Source of the DNA: Ophioderma brevispina
Lineage: Eukaryota > Echinodermata > Ophiuroidea > Amphilepidida > Ophiodermatidae
Direction of reading: 5' to 3'
NCBI GenBank assembly: GCA_023653785.1
Contig: JAMKCH010007088.1
Location: forward strand, 31,347-95,346
DNA length: 64,000 bases
A program made the translations under genes and the position numbers. Positions 33,646 through 45,574 of the stretch are shown one piece after another; position 1 is the first letter of the stretch; each line of letters starts with the position of its first letter. The notes under the pieces were generated by a model, which did not search any database, was not told the origin of the DNA, and saw only the letters and a program-made list of their open reading frames with translations.

Positions 33646-36374
33646 CATTACTAGTGTAATATTTGCATAGTACTTATACAAGAAAATGAATCAGCAGATT
33701 CTTGATCAGAAGTGAAAACCAAGATTGCTTCAAAGGGACATTGACCTAAAGAAGAATTACACAAGGCACTATGGCTGGTATTCCCAAATGGAGCCTAACT
33801 AGTCCTGGGTTTAACCAGGGTTAGTCCTATGTGTGTGGATTCTCTTAGAACATACTCTGATAGTAGAGAATAAAGGTATGATTGGGGAATTGGTACTTCG
33901 TGACGACGAATTGAACCAAGGCAATCACTTATTTAAGTGGAAGAACGAGGGCCGAGTTCTTCCATGCACAAATAAGGTGTTCGCCGACACTCGACCGGTT
34001 TTAAATAGGCGTAAAGATAGTACCAGTTCCCAAGATCTATTCTCATCTTAACCAGCTTTATAATATTTAAGCGTCATCTTTAACCCAAGTTCATGATCTT
34101 GTGGTTAAATACAACAAGGAAGTACTGCCACCACCCAGTGAAGAAACATGAACAACTCATTGAACGTAACGAACATACGCAACAAAACGCGACGTTAGCA
34201 GGTGCACGCGAATGTAGCAAAACTGTGGTATATTGACACGATGCGCTTTCAACCTCCAAATAACGACAATACGCAGTGCGTACTTACTACCTGGGTTCAA
34301 TTAGGAATCGAACCAGGCCTCAGCCATGAAAATGCCTTACCCTTCACAGTGGTTAAGAGGTGATAAAATAGAGAGAAACATTTCTACATGGAGGAGCAGA
34401 ACGACCTGATTTAAATCTGAGGTGTAAGTTTTTGACTGGTATTCCAGGAGTTTATTTCGTTTTGTGGAATGTTTGCAAACATGCTGTGATTACGGATGTG
34501 ACCCTTCAACCCTTTGCAATCTTCCAAGTGGTTCATACATTATAAGACCGTCATCGAGCATTATTTTTTTAAAATTTCATTTTGAAGTCCAAAACGCAGC
34601 ATGTCTTAAACTTATTTCACGACCTTCAAAACAGCTATTGAAATACCTCAAGCTAAGCAAAAAAAAACCATCTTGGCTCTCATCCACCAAAGGCACTACA
34701 TGAAATCACCTTTCAGTGAATGGTTCATATTCATTATGAACATATAAGGAAAATGATTAACAGAAATCCTCAAAACAGCCTTTTGAAAAATCCTAATATC
34801 GTGATTTAGTAAAAATGTGCCAGCTGCTGCCTGGTGAGTATTTAAGGAACAGTGCAAAGCAGGCCCTCAGAACCTAGAATTTAGATAAAATGCTTTTTAC
34901 ATGGACTTGGAAGGAACTTGGAAAGTGAAGTTTAGCAAAAACAGGCCCCTGGAATTCCAAAGAAACAAATTACAGCTAACTGATCAATGTATGAGACACA
35001 ACAGTCAACGGGAAAAGAAATAAAAACAGTTGCCAAAATACAATTGGAAATTCTGGAAGGATACCTCAGTGAAAAAAAATAAAAACTGAACGGATGCAAG
35101 CAATGATATGAATCCTCGTAGACAGCTGCCTTTCCTGATAGTTTTATTAGTATAATACAAGAATGTATCATTTCACTCAAGTAATTTAAAATATTTAAAC
35201 TCAACCCCTTCACCATACCATTACCATGCCATCGGGATTGCTTCAATAAACGATTTGCAGTTTATTAACCCACTGGCAGATTAGTAAGGCCGGCTTAGTA
35301 CTGATTGGGTTAACATAGTACATCGCCTTGCTCATGGTGTTATTGGATCACAGAGTGTGAACCATCTAGATCATTATTTTTGCTTTTTTTCACAGTGCGT
35401 TTATTAAAATCTTGCAGTAGTAATAGCTTGCAAAAAAGTGCCAGGGATTAATAACTGGAGAAATAACACGGTCATGTACTTAGGGAAACGAGTTGGCGGG
35501 CTAATTATTCCGGTATCGTAACCTACCCAAATTCCGATAAGGTCTGAGCTGCTTAGGTTGTGAAATTGTTGAACATTGTGAATGCGTCATTTAACATGTT
35601 TAAACGCTATGAAATTTTTGTACTATTCCTGATTATAGGGATGGTCATGGATTTACTTACGGGCCGTGAAATTCTCAACCATATTTTAGTTGACTATAAA
35701 TGTTTTTTTATCATTTGAAGAAGGTAAAACAATCAAAAACCCAACACGAAACCAATTGCATCGCACTGATACATTACCGTGCATAGGCGTGTCGGCCTGG
35801 GGTATATGATACCCGTACGTGATAATGCTGAACATGTTATGGCATATGGCAAAGGGTACGGGGCAGGCAAACGGCAAATATGGTTGGTCCTTCTTACCAA
35901 GTTCTTGGCCCTGATCCTTACAAACATTTCACCGCCGTATAGGTACATCATGGCAGATTAAACATTGCATAATGGTGGGGGGGGACCTGTGTGTGCATAT
36001 AACCAAGCTATGCGGCGGGTCGCACTTCCCTGATCAGAGTGACCCGGTACCCACCAGATCGCGTGAGGAAGAATAAAAATTAATTTATAATTGTATTTTG
36101 CATCACAAAATAGAAATAGTTGTGAGTGTTCAGGGGGGGAACTTTGTATGAATGCCTAATATCAAAAAAGTCCTCCATACAAAGATGTTGGTAATGCTCA
36201 TTAAACACAATTAGTTTAGATAAGTGGTTATTGGTTGTATTGCAAGTGCTATTTTCAAGTAAGAACAGGACTGGGTTGAGATTCCTCAATGATATGTACA
36301 CCTGAAAAGCATTACCATAATTGATTTTTTAGTGAATGTGCATATGATTAGACTGACAGTAGTAGGAGTGTAGA
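33646..36374. other. Unannotated 2.7-kb stretch
   Basis: I found no gene I can support. At 34304-34314 the minus strand reads GGTTCGATTCC inside CCTGGTTCGATTCCT, a perfect pol III B box, but no convincing A box or cloverleaf accompanies it. CpG density rises slightly at 34160-34290. Confidence 0.4.
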
Positions 36375-36501
36375 GTTGGCCGACTGTTATCATCGTACCT
36401 ACCCAACCAATTTCCGTATTTTTTTTAAATAGGTGGTCCCATTGGGTCGAGTTGGCCCTTTTCTATTTGGGTAGGTACGCCATACGGAATTAGTAGCCAA
36501 C
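36375..36501. mobile_element. Small fold-back element
   Basis: An exact 13-bp inverted pair CGTACCTACCCAA (36394-36406) / TTGGGTAGGTACG (36467-36479) lies inside weaker outer arms (GTTGGC at 36375, GCCAAC at 36496-36501). The element is about 127 bp with no coding capacity. Confidence 0.55.
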
Positions 36502-37430
36502 TGGACACCTTACGCCTTACTTGTTTACTCCATCTGAGGAGAATTTCTGCTGGAGGGGGGAGTTAACATATTGGAGGGCCTGTAATTGGGTTGATGACAA
36601 TACTTTTTATATATACGAGAGTTTAGATTCTTATCCAGTAATTGATACTAGGGCTAGTTTTCACAACATTTTGATGAAAGCTCCAGTTTTGTCAAAATTG
36701 TTTATAATGCACTTGACATTGGTGCGAGTGAAGGTAATGAATTTTAGATTTGATGGTCTTTTTTATATATTTATTTTTTTTTTAATTTGGGCAAGGTGCA
36801 ATGATACAGTACCTACGACCCATTCACTGTAACCCTGAAAATTTTGTGCATAGAATAAAAAATTTGGTTCGAAAAAACATTTTTTTCATAATATGAAGAA
36901 TAAGCACTTTAAATTTCATCTTCATTATTAGTCGTACTTGTATAAAAGTGACCTTGTACTGAGTAATAGCAGGCGAAGGTCTTCTGAGGCAAAGCATTAA
37001 AGTGTTAGAAAGGATGTGTTGAATTAACACTACCTATAATTCTTTCAATGTTCGTCTCATGTTACTCTTTTATCCCAAATTTTTGATATGATAGCACAAT
37101 GGTAGTAATGAGTAAAATCAATTTAAAACATCATTTAGTGCACGTTTGCGATGTTTTCATCGTGTGAACCTTTCTGCATTAGCATATTGTGACAAAATTG
37201 ATCCCGGAAGCTCTCCTTAATGTATTTGATCACTCCCTACAGCTCTCCTTAAGTAGGAGAGTGATTTTGTTGTACCTCTTGGAAGATAATTTTTGGTGTA
37301 CATTGCAGTGGTATAAAATGTTCTTAATTTCTCCCATGAATGCTGCCCATTAAGTTTGGACATGGAAAGCTTTTAGGAGAGCACTACCTCTTTTTTAATG
37401 ACGTCATAGACTTCTACTAATTGATATTAA
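36502..37430. other. Unannotated
   Basis: No feature recognised. Confidence 0.5.
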
Positions 37431-37576
37431 AACTATATCACAATAATGTCACAGGTGGAAATAATTGCTCATCATGATATAGCAACTTATCACAATAATA
37501 TCACAGTTGACCACTTGCTATTATGATAAAGAAACTATATCACAATAATATCACAGGTAGAAATATTGCTCATTCT
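37431..37576 (+). repeat. Short tandem repeat, about 50-bp unit, three copies
   Basis: AACTATATCACAATAATGTC, AACTTATCACAATAATATCA and AACTATATCACAATAATATC each open a unit. They continue with ACAGGTGGAAATA, TTGCTCATCATGATA or close variants. The middle unit is the most diverged. Confidence 0.8.
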
Positions 37577-39322
37577 TAGTGCAAGAAAGTGTAGTAAAAA
37601 TGCAGCTTTAAAAAAGACTCTGGAATGGAGTGTGTCAAGCCTCCATGTAACAGTCACAGTGTTGGGGGCCCCAAGCTCTATTAGTATATTTAATTGCCAT
37701 AGAAATAACCGCAAGGAAGTACATCTTAAAATCGGGGCTAATTTTGAGAGGTATGTGTGAAACCGTAATTTCATCAATGCTAGCACATCGCCAGCTGAGA
37801 TCTTGATGAGGAAACTACCGTTATAATATGTCGGACTCGAGTCAGAAAACGATCAAGTGAATTCGGAAACTATTCAACTGTGTGTGTGAATCCTTTAATT
37901 TTGTAGCAATTTAATCCAATTCAACAAATGTGTTCTTCATGTCATGGAGCCCAAGTATTAGGTGTTATATGTTTTATGTAGCTCCATGAATGTTCTACCC
38001 CCGATTGGTGAAAAATATCGCACTAATATTTTTTTCAGCTCTTTAGTCCAACAATTTAGTTTCATACTTTTTCTGGATTGGGAGTAGGTTTAATTACAGT
38101 AGCATATTTTGTTTTCATTTGGAAAGTTTTATGTTTTTATCAAGTTTTGTAATAGTTCCGGTATGAGTTCTATTGCTACATATTAGACAGGGTTGTATGA
38201 CAGTGCCCCATTTAAAGAAATATAAATAACAAATCTCTTGCAAAAAAAGATTGATTCTGCTGATAAGATAGGCATATACTCAGGTTAACAATTCAGCTCA
38301 TAAAAATTTCAACTATCTTGTGGTTGGTTGGTGGGCAGGGTTTTATCACTATTTTTTTCAGTGGGGAAAGGGACAACATTTCAGGGACATGCTTCTGATT
38401 GTGATGACAGATCTGATGGGGGGGGGGGGGGGCATATGTTGGGGGACTTTCACAATGGCGGTACATTTTGACAAATATTTTTCAAGTTTAGTATAACGTG
38501 TGTAATAAAAACGTTATTGGCCAAATTGATATCTTTTACTGGTGTTATTTTTTTAGCCTCTGTCTAGAAATTCAGTGGAATTCGGTACGTGCAAGGGGGG
38601 GTGTGCACAAGATATGGGGGGGACAAGCCCCGCAAAAAAGGGACCAATATCACTACAGGGCAATTTTAACCACATTGGGACCCCAAGTTCCCTCCAATGA
38701 TGAAACCCTTGTGGGAGTAAGAGGTAAACCGAAAGTGTCCCCTTAATGACCATTAATAATCAGTCCAATCTCTAGTCACTAGTTGGAATCCATAATATGT
38801 GCCCAAGTTTTCGCTTGAGGACACGACAGCAATCAGCACGATCGGGATGGCAGAATATTATATAGTAAATATATTAGAAGAGATCGCATCAAATGCAATA
38901 TCAAGTGCAACTCTTGTAGGCAATGAAAGGTAAATTCCAGAACTGGCTCTCGTACGGTGCTGGCGCAACAAAAGGATTCTGCTCCCTCACCTGCTTGATT
39001 ATACCAAACGCTGAAATTAAATTTGGTTGCCTATTACTAGTCACTTCTTGCCTTGCCTGTAATTGAATGGCAACTTTGTAACCATGGTTTTGGAGGCCAA
39101 TCACTATATTCATCAGTTGGAGTATTTTCCTTGATTTGGTTTGCTCTGTTGAAGTGCAGTTGATTTAAATGATTGTTTGGGTGTGTGTGTGCATTAGTTT
39201 TGCCTATTTTGATGACATCAAGTCCTATAGTTCTTTCAACGTTCCCAATTGCCTTGTATGTAATTTTGCTGCAGATTGGAACTTTATATTTTTGCAATTG
39301 GGAAATGTTTCTTTTGACATAG
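37577..39322. other. Unannotated, with a G15 run at 38418-38432
   Basis: No gene or shared repeat was recognised. The poly-G tract and a smaller G-rich patch at about 38596-38625 are the only low-complexity features. Confidence 0.5.
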
Positions 39323-39658
39323 GTAAAGAGCACTACAGTGATTCACCCCAAAAAAGTCAAATTTTAATTTGCTGGAATAGCTTGAAAGTTAACGATCTTC
39401 GAAGAACGCACAAGTTATTTTTTTGCAACTGAATTAATTTGAATAGTAAAAGAAAAATATCCATTCAATTAACGTGTTGCAGTAAGTATCCGTACGGCAT
39501 AATGACTAAACATCTAATTTTGTCCCGTATTAGTTTGCTTCAACTTAGCACTTGTAGAGTTGTAGATCACGATACTTGCTACATTTCAAGTAAAAATCTG
39601 ATTGTTGATGAGTTTTTTTCAAATGTCTGATTTAGCAAAACACGGATAGTGCCTTTAA
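39323..39658 (+). mobile_element. MITE family C, copy 2
   Basis: This matches 43308-43667: CAGTGATTCACCC, AAAGTCAAA, TCCATTCAATTA, GTGTTG..AGTAA, CTGTACGG-like, ATTTTGTCC, TTAGTTTGC, CACTTGTA, TTTTTTTCAAATGTCTGATT and GGATAGTGCCTTTAA. The right end CACGGATAGTGCCTTTAA complements the left GTAAAGAGCACTACAGTG. Confidence 0.7.
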
Positions 39659-40774
39659 GTGTTACTTGTAATTTGCAGGAAACATTCTAAATTTGGCACC
39701 CATAACAACATGTTGTTTGGATTTTGTTGTTTTCTGTCCTGTTCATTAGGGTGGCCAGCATTGTTTATTGCCATAATCATAGGCCTTGCCATATTCGTAG
39801 TGGTCCTGATATGGGACAAGATGAAGTGACATTTTGTTTGGCATTTTTTAAGAAAATATCCAATTTATTTCAGAACATATGGTTAAATCTGAATTTTGAT
39901 TTGTTTACACACACATTACATCTTAGTTTTTTGCCAATCCCCCTAGGGACTATTCTCACGATATGGCAGTCGGTCCAACCTGGGGGGGGCTGGGGGTGGT
40001 GTGGCTGTGTGCCCTGTAGTTTACACATATTCCTTTCTGTCCTCAGGAATCGAGAAAGGCATCCAAATATACTTTTGTATATAGTGGAGCCGTTTGGACT
40101 GCAAAATTGTCGACAACCCCTCACCCCGGTACACAAAAACGGCAACCACTTTCCTATTCAAAAATGGAAAAATAATTTAAAAAAATGAGGTTGTGGTAGA
40201 AATATTTGTGCAGGGGTGTTTTTTGGGTCAAAAATCAATTTTTTTGAGAAAAACTTACGAATTCAATATTTATTAATTTCTAATTCTTAGCAAACCAATT
40301 TTAATCATCATGCAATACGATCAATCTCTGACATTTATATTTTAGATTTCTTTTTCATACAATATATAAGGTTCTAGAATTTTAAACCCCCAAATCACCT
40401 TTTTTTTCCAAAAAAAGCATCCATTTATCACACATGTCCCACAACGATCCTTACCTGAACCCTTTATGCAATGTATAAAACCTATATCATAACAACAAAG
40501 GATACCTAAAATAATATTGTAATATTTTTTTAACATTAAAAAAATAAAAGTTTTTTAAATAATAATTTCGCTTAAACTTGCAGCCCAAATTTCATTTTTC
40601 GGCATAGAAATCATCCCTGCCACAATATTTCAACTCACAACCATCATTTTCTTAAATTTATATATTTATCCGTCAAATAAATGTGAGTTGTGTTTTTTGT
40701 TGTACGTTGGGGAGGGGTAAAACTCGAAAACTAGAGCACTTTTCACACGGCTCTGCCGGCTCCGCTATATTATT
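39659..40774. other. Unannotated
   Basis: A 154-codon frame at 39724-40188 and an opposing 91-codon frame at 39870-40145 overlap. Neither shows a domain. AT-rich sequence dominates 40190-40680. Confidence 0.4.
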
Positions 40775-42350
40775 CCTAGATAGCAGGGGATATCCGTCAT
40801 CTAAAGGGTCTTATCTCATTTAAGCGGCTAAACAAACCATCTTACGTACTTTCTTTCATATAAAGATTTGAATCAGTTGAGTCGGTCAGTGATGCCACAT
40901 TTCTTGGACAAGGACTTATCAGAATTTCTGCCGTGGTAAAGATACAAAGGGAAATATGCTTGTTGTTTGTAATATCAATAGGACATACTCTGATCTTTAG
41001 GTATCTTCAGTAGATACTGAAGGGTAATCTTCAGTAGATGGCAAAGAATGTCTCTTAATATAATTGATAGTAAGAGACATCACAGGAGAGACCTGCAATT
41101 GATTTCTTGTTATTTTCAAGTAGATAGCAGGTTATATCTGTTTGCATGTCTTCAGTAGATAGCAGGGACATGTCTTAGAGACAGGAGCAACCTAACCAAT
41201 ATTCTAGTTCATCATCAGTAGATAGTAAGCAAGGGACTGTATGTTTGTGTATCTTTAGTAGATAGCCTGGGACATGTCTTACTTATTAAATCGGCACTGG
41301 CACATTTTCACAAATATGAAATTTCTTCAATTTGCCTCAATGATAGTCTAGGGGCCATTGGAAGAACAGAATATATTTACACATAACAATACATACCCAC
41401 TACAGAATGCTGGCATTTATTTGAGGATAAAGACATCAGGTAATTTGTAGGCCAACTTTTAAGTTTTCATAACTTTAGAGAATCACAAATGTGTATATTA
41501 CATGAATATTTTTGACTTTTTTTATTTTTTGATATTAAAACCACAAGACTCAGAAAGGTCACAGACCGGTCAAAACAGTGTGCATAGCGTTGAAAACATC
41601 ATACGGAGTGCGTGTTTCTTGTGTTAACCGCCATTTCTATCTTCCTGCTGTTTAACGGCGCTGGCGACGTTAAATTATAAAATCGTTTCTGTTTACACCC
41701 TAAGGAAGCTTATTTTGGTCTGTGATCATTTCGGGTGAGGGCTTTTGTATATAAAAGCTTTAGCAACCATGCAAAATATAGATTTTGAAAAATCTTGTGA
41801 AAGGGTGCACTATTTTTCAAATGTGGCCAGTGTCTCTTTAAATGGCCAAGAGGCTCCCAGAGAGACATACATTGATAGTGTAGTTATCTTCAATAATAGC
41901 AAGAAACCATCTGCTTGCTATCTTGGTAGAAATGTACATTGATAAAAGAGACATCCCAGGAGAGACTTTCAATTGAATCTTGTTATCTTCATAGATTAGC
42001 AAGGTTTGTCTGTTGCTGCTCTGTAGATAAGGGCATGTGTCCCTTTGAAAGAGAGGTCCAACGGAGTAACTTACGAATATTCTAGTTATCTTCAGTAGAT
42101 AGCAAGGCCCATCTGTTTGCTATCTACGGAGATTGCAAGGAACCATCTGTTTGCTATCTTTTGTAGATAGCAAGGATCCGTCTTAATGTACGTGATAGGA
42201 AGAGACATCCTAGGAGAGACGTACATTGATTTCTAGTTATCTTCAGTAGATAGTAAGGAACCATCTGTTTGCTAGACCTGTTAATGCACATGTTAAAGAG
42301 CCTCCATGATATTCTAGCTGCTCTTCACGTAAATGCAAGAGACAATTGGC
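40775..42350 (+). repeat. Decayed minisatellite built on CTATCTTCAGTAGATAGCAA
   Basis: Variants of TATCTTCAGTAGATAGCAAG recur at about 41002, 41027, 41111, 41148, 41211, 41249, 41884, 41982, 42086, 42120, 42154 and 42237, with weaker echoes at 40775 and 42310. The motif CTATCT-TCAGT-AGATAG is itself a near-palindrome. Between copies a second block recurs (GAGACATCCCAGGAGAGAC, ATTGATTTCTAGTTAT) at about 41075, 41948 and 42201, giving a loose higher-order unit. It is split by the MITE at 41286-41842. Confidence 0.85.
41286..41842 (+). mobile_element. MITE family D, copy 1 (557 bp), inserted in the minisatellite
   Basis: The left end TTAAATCGGCACTGGCAC and right end GTGGCCAGTGTCTCTTTAA are inverted copies. 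The body matches 53366-53938 along its length (TGAAATTTCTTCA, ATGATAGTCTAGG, CCATTGGAAGAA, AACTTTTAAGTTT, AGGTCACAGAC, AATTATAAAATCGTT, GGTGAGGGCT, AGGGTGCACTATTTTTCAAA). There is no transposase. Minisatellite motifs flank it on both sides. Confidence 0.85.
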
Positions 42351-42605
42351 TTGTAACCTCTTGTCGATAACAAAGGACAATGATTAAAGTAAAGCAATAA
42401 TATCACATTCTTGCCAAGGCCTGAATTTTGATATGGTTTGATTTGTTTTTAAGTCTCCCCTAAAGTGGTTTTGATGAAAATTATCCACATTTCTGGAAAT
42501 GAAATTTATAATACAATTGTGGATTATCTATCTTAATTAGACCAATTTGTATAGGTTAGTCCATTTTTCCTAAAGCTATTTTGTAAAATGCTTGGCTTGT
42601 TAGAC

Positions 42606-42956
42606 TTAAAGGCTGACTCAGAGATTTCCTGATTAGGGCACCCTCAATTTTTGAACAAATCATTTTTGTTGGCATATACTTAATGCTTGTCTTTATACTA
42701 ATCACTGTGTGAAATAGCTAAGCTCAAATCGAAGTCCTTCCTATAGAAAATCACAACTTTGTTGTAAAATTACGGATCAGGAAATTTTGTTTCACTCGGT
42801 ATCCTATGGCACTGTTATCCATACATGTTTAATGCAAATCCGATTTGTTTCAAACTTTGGAATTGAGCATTTTAAGTGACTATCTTTAGTTCTAGTTCCA
42901 CTATTTTCAATTATACAAAAAAAAATATATTTCAAAATCTCTGAGTCAGCCTTTAA
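42606..42956 (+). mobile_element. MITE family B, intact copy (351 bp)
   Basis: The ends TTAAAGGCTGACTCAGAG and CTCTGAGTCAGCCTTTAA are perfect inverted repeats of at least 22 bp, including TTAA. The interior contains CTAATCACTGTGTGAAATAG, shared with the decayed copy at 7060-7555. There is no ORF. Confidence 0.9.
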
Positions 42957-43077
42957 TGACTATATTGAAGCAGAGCCTTATTGTCTAAGAGCAAAATCAG
43001 AGAATTTGGTTCAGTTTTATTTTGTTTGGTTATATATTCTCCATTCATGTTCTTACTAATAAAGGACATGTATAAGC

Positions 43078-43098
43078 TATCTTCAGTAGATAGCAAGG
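43078..43098 (+). repeat. Isolated copy of the minisatellite motif
   Basis: CTATCTTCAGTAGATAGCAA followed by GGGG is an exact consensus copy, about 700 bp outside the main array and beyond the family B MITE. Confidence 0.8.
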
Positions 43099-43307
43099 GG
43101 CTGTTTTCTTTGTTATGTAGGGTACATGACTTAATCTACTTGATAACAAGGTACAAAGATCATTTTCTAGGTTGGTTACACACTTTATAATGTCTTCTTG
43201 ATTTTGACCATATATATACACCAATAGAAATGCAAATTCAAAGTAATTTATCCTGGTTTTGTTTGTCTTGTGATCAAAGCAAAGTAAAGAGTAAATCTAG
43301 TGGGGAA

Positions 43308-43667
43308 TTAAAGCCACTTTCAGTGATTCACCCAAAAGAGTCAAAATATTTGAAATTTCCAGGAGCAGCTTAAAAGTGAAGGCTATATCTGTAGAATTCC
43401 CATAAGTAGTTTTGTTCCAACTGAAGATTGACAGAAAAGGAAGAAAACAGCAGTATTCAAATATACGAACCTCCATTCAATTATGTGTTGTAGTAACTGT
43501 CTGTACGGATTAAAATATCCAATTTTGTCCTTATTAGTCTGCATTCGGTCTAATCACTTGTAAGGTAACTTAGGATACCTAAACTTGTTCCAAACATGCA
43601 AAAAATCTTGATTTTTGATGATTTTTTTGGATTTCCTGATTTATCAAATCACTGATAGTGCCTTTAA
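43308..43667 (+). mobile_element. MITE family C, copy 1 (360 bp)
   Basis: The left end TTAAAGCCACTTTCAGTGAT and right end ATCACTGATAGTGCCTTTAA are inverted copies with a few mismatches. The body matches 39323-39658. No coding sequence. Confidence 0.8.
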
Positions 43668-44233
43668 CACTTGAGTAAAATAATATGCTCATAATCAATG
43701 CAAGTTGCTGTATTTTATCAATGTTTTAATTAAGTTTATAGAAAGTAACATTTTTGCATGGAATTTAAATTGTTATGGTATTTTTTGGTTAGTAAAGTAA
43801 CAGAAAGCAAACCAAATATATTGTTAAATACAAACTTAGAGGCTATTTCTCTTTGAAGCCACATAACACATTCAAAATGACACGACAGCAACCAATTTCC
43901 ATGATGTAATCAAAATGTTAGATAACAGACCACAGACCTCTCACATGGTTTGATGTAGCTGTGTCAAAGGCAACTCAAAGTTTTGTCCTGCAACCACTAC
44001 AGGATCGCTAAAGGGCGGAGGCCAAGTGGAGCGAGGCGTCTTTGCACAATTAGACATTCTCTTGTGCAAGCATAATGTGTCAATCAAAGTATATGCTGTC
44101 ATCGTAAGGGGGAATGCAGGCGTTACCCTGGCCTGGAGGACCTTGGGGTGCTGTCAGGATGCAGGGACCTCTGATAATTAAAATTGGGGCCCCCACTTTA
44201 AATTTTGTTGTGAGGAACTGATTTTTGAATCGT
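43668..44233. other. Unannotated
   Basis: No feature recognised. Confidence 0.5.
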
Positions 44234-44365
44234 TAAATTGGATTGATTCAGCCCAATTTATTGGTCGAGCTATGAGTTGCAAAAATATGGACGAGACGTA
44301 GTCGAGTCCAATATTTTAAAACTCATAGCGAGACCAACAAATATTGGGCTTAAATAATCCAATTT
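44234..44365. mobile_element. Fold-back element with CGAGACGTAGTCGAG centre
   Basis: The arms AAATTGGATT..CAGCCCAAT and ATTGGGCTTAAATAATCCAA, plus GAGCTATGAGTT / AACTCATAGCGAG and ATATGGAC / GTCCAATAT, fold into an almost complete palindrome of 132 bp. The loop region CGAGACGTAGTCGAG is itself a short palindrome (CGA..ACGT..TCG). No ORF. Confidence 0.8.
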
Positions 44366-45217
44366 TATCCCTATCATGCAAATAGGGAATCAAATAGATC
44401 ACATATTGGACGGCTCAATCATGAATAATGTAATAAAATTGTCAATCCGTGGTGGTGCTTTACTGCCCTCACCCCGGCTGGGTGTGCTGTGCAAGCATGA
44501 TCTGTCAACCAAACCCTTTTCGAATGCCCGACAGTAACATCAACCCATGCTGCCACTATTATCACATTTGGTTGAGCTCACATGGTGCCTTCCTATTGAT
44601 GTCATCTTCAATGTCCAATCAGTTCCCAATGCAAGATTTATCATGGAAAATAAAGAAAAACAAACACAATTTTTTGCAAAAAGGCTTACAGATTAATGCT
44701 AGGCTTGCACTCGCCAATGAGAAGGCGCTATAGCACATTGTATACAGGGACTTGAGACCGTAGCAAACCAAAGCAAAAATCTTGGATGTAAGGCTAGGTT
44801 TGATAACAAGCATGTTGTTAGTCTAATGCTTAATATGTGCAGGTTGAAGAAAGCAGAAGAGTTTTTTTATAGTTTGGATTCGTAACTTGATGAGTCTGCA
44901 ACAAAATTGATTTAGTCTACTAAAAACAGATTACATTAAGATTGTAACTGTCTGACTTGTTGTACTCAAATGCAAAACTCCTACTATTGCATAAAGTGGA
45001 TGTTTAAATGGACCCCAAGTTTATTTCAGGAACTTTGAATCCAAGTTTTATTTAAGGAACTTTGTTAGGATTTGTCATTGATTTCTCAGATAAAGGGTGC
45101 ATATTTCTGCAAATTTGCTGTGAATGTTTAATTTTTTTAAAAATATAACAAATATTTGTGTGTGTGTGGGGGGGGGGGGAGTTAGGAAAACGAAGCTGTA
45201 AATTGGAAATACATTGT
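44366..45217. other. Unannotated
   Basis: A 94-codon frame at 44449-44733 has no recognisable domain. A G10 run lies at about 45169-45179. Confidence 0.45.
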
Positions 45218-45574
45218 TTAAAGGTCCATGGCCCAATCGCTAATAGCCTCGTCCCCAGAGGACCCCAGATTTTACCGGAAGTGGTCAACATTTTGGTATC
45301 AGAAGAAAGCTACTATTTTTCTCATTTACCCTGTGAAATCTTAGGGCTAAAGGATGTTTTGGTTTGGATGTTATGAGTGAAAATATGCCCCATTTTGGTT
45401 GACCAATATTAATATAACACAGCACTCTATGGGGATTACAAAATCACGTTTTTAGCTCTCACATCAAAACGGGTTGAAATATCAGCATGAAACTTTACAG
45501 ATGGGGTTTTGGGGTGAAGGCCATTCTATCAAGATGAAAAATTTGTAGACTTAAATCGGGCCATCCCCCTTTAA
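45218..45574 (+). mobile_element. MITE family E, copy 1 (357 bp)
   Basis: The left end TTAAAGGTCCATGGCCCAAT and right end ATCGGGCCATCCCCCTTTAA are inverted with mismatches. The body is the reverse complement of 60190-60540 (AGTGGT..CAACATTTTGGTATCAGA, TACTATTTTTCTCATTTACC, TTGGTTTGGATGTTATGAG, AGCTCTCACATCAAAACG). Confidence 0.8.

Noticed and set aside
34290..34370. Possible tRNA gene on the minus strand
   Set aside because: It has a perfect B box (GGTTCGATTCC), but no paired acceptor, D arm or anticodon arm could be drawn, and the A-box-like CACAGTGGTTAAGAGG lies on the opposite strand.
39724..40188. A 154-codon plus-strand frame
   Set aside because: A 91-codon frame overlaps it on the other strand. 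Composition is unremarkable, there are no motifs, and it ends in AT-rich sequence.
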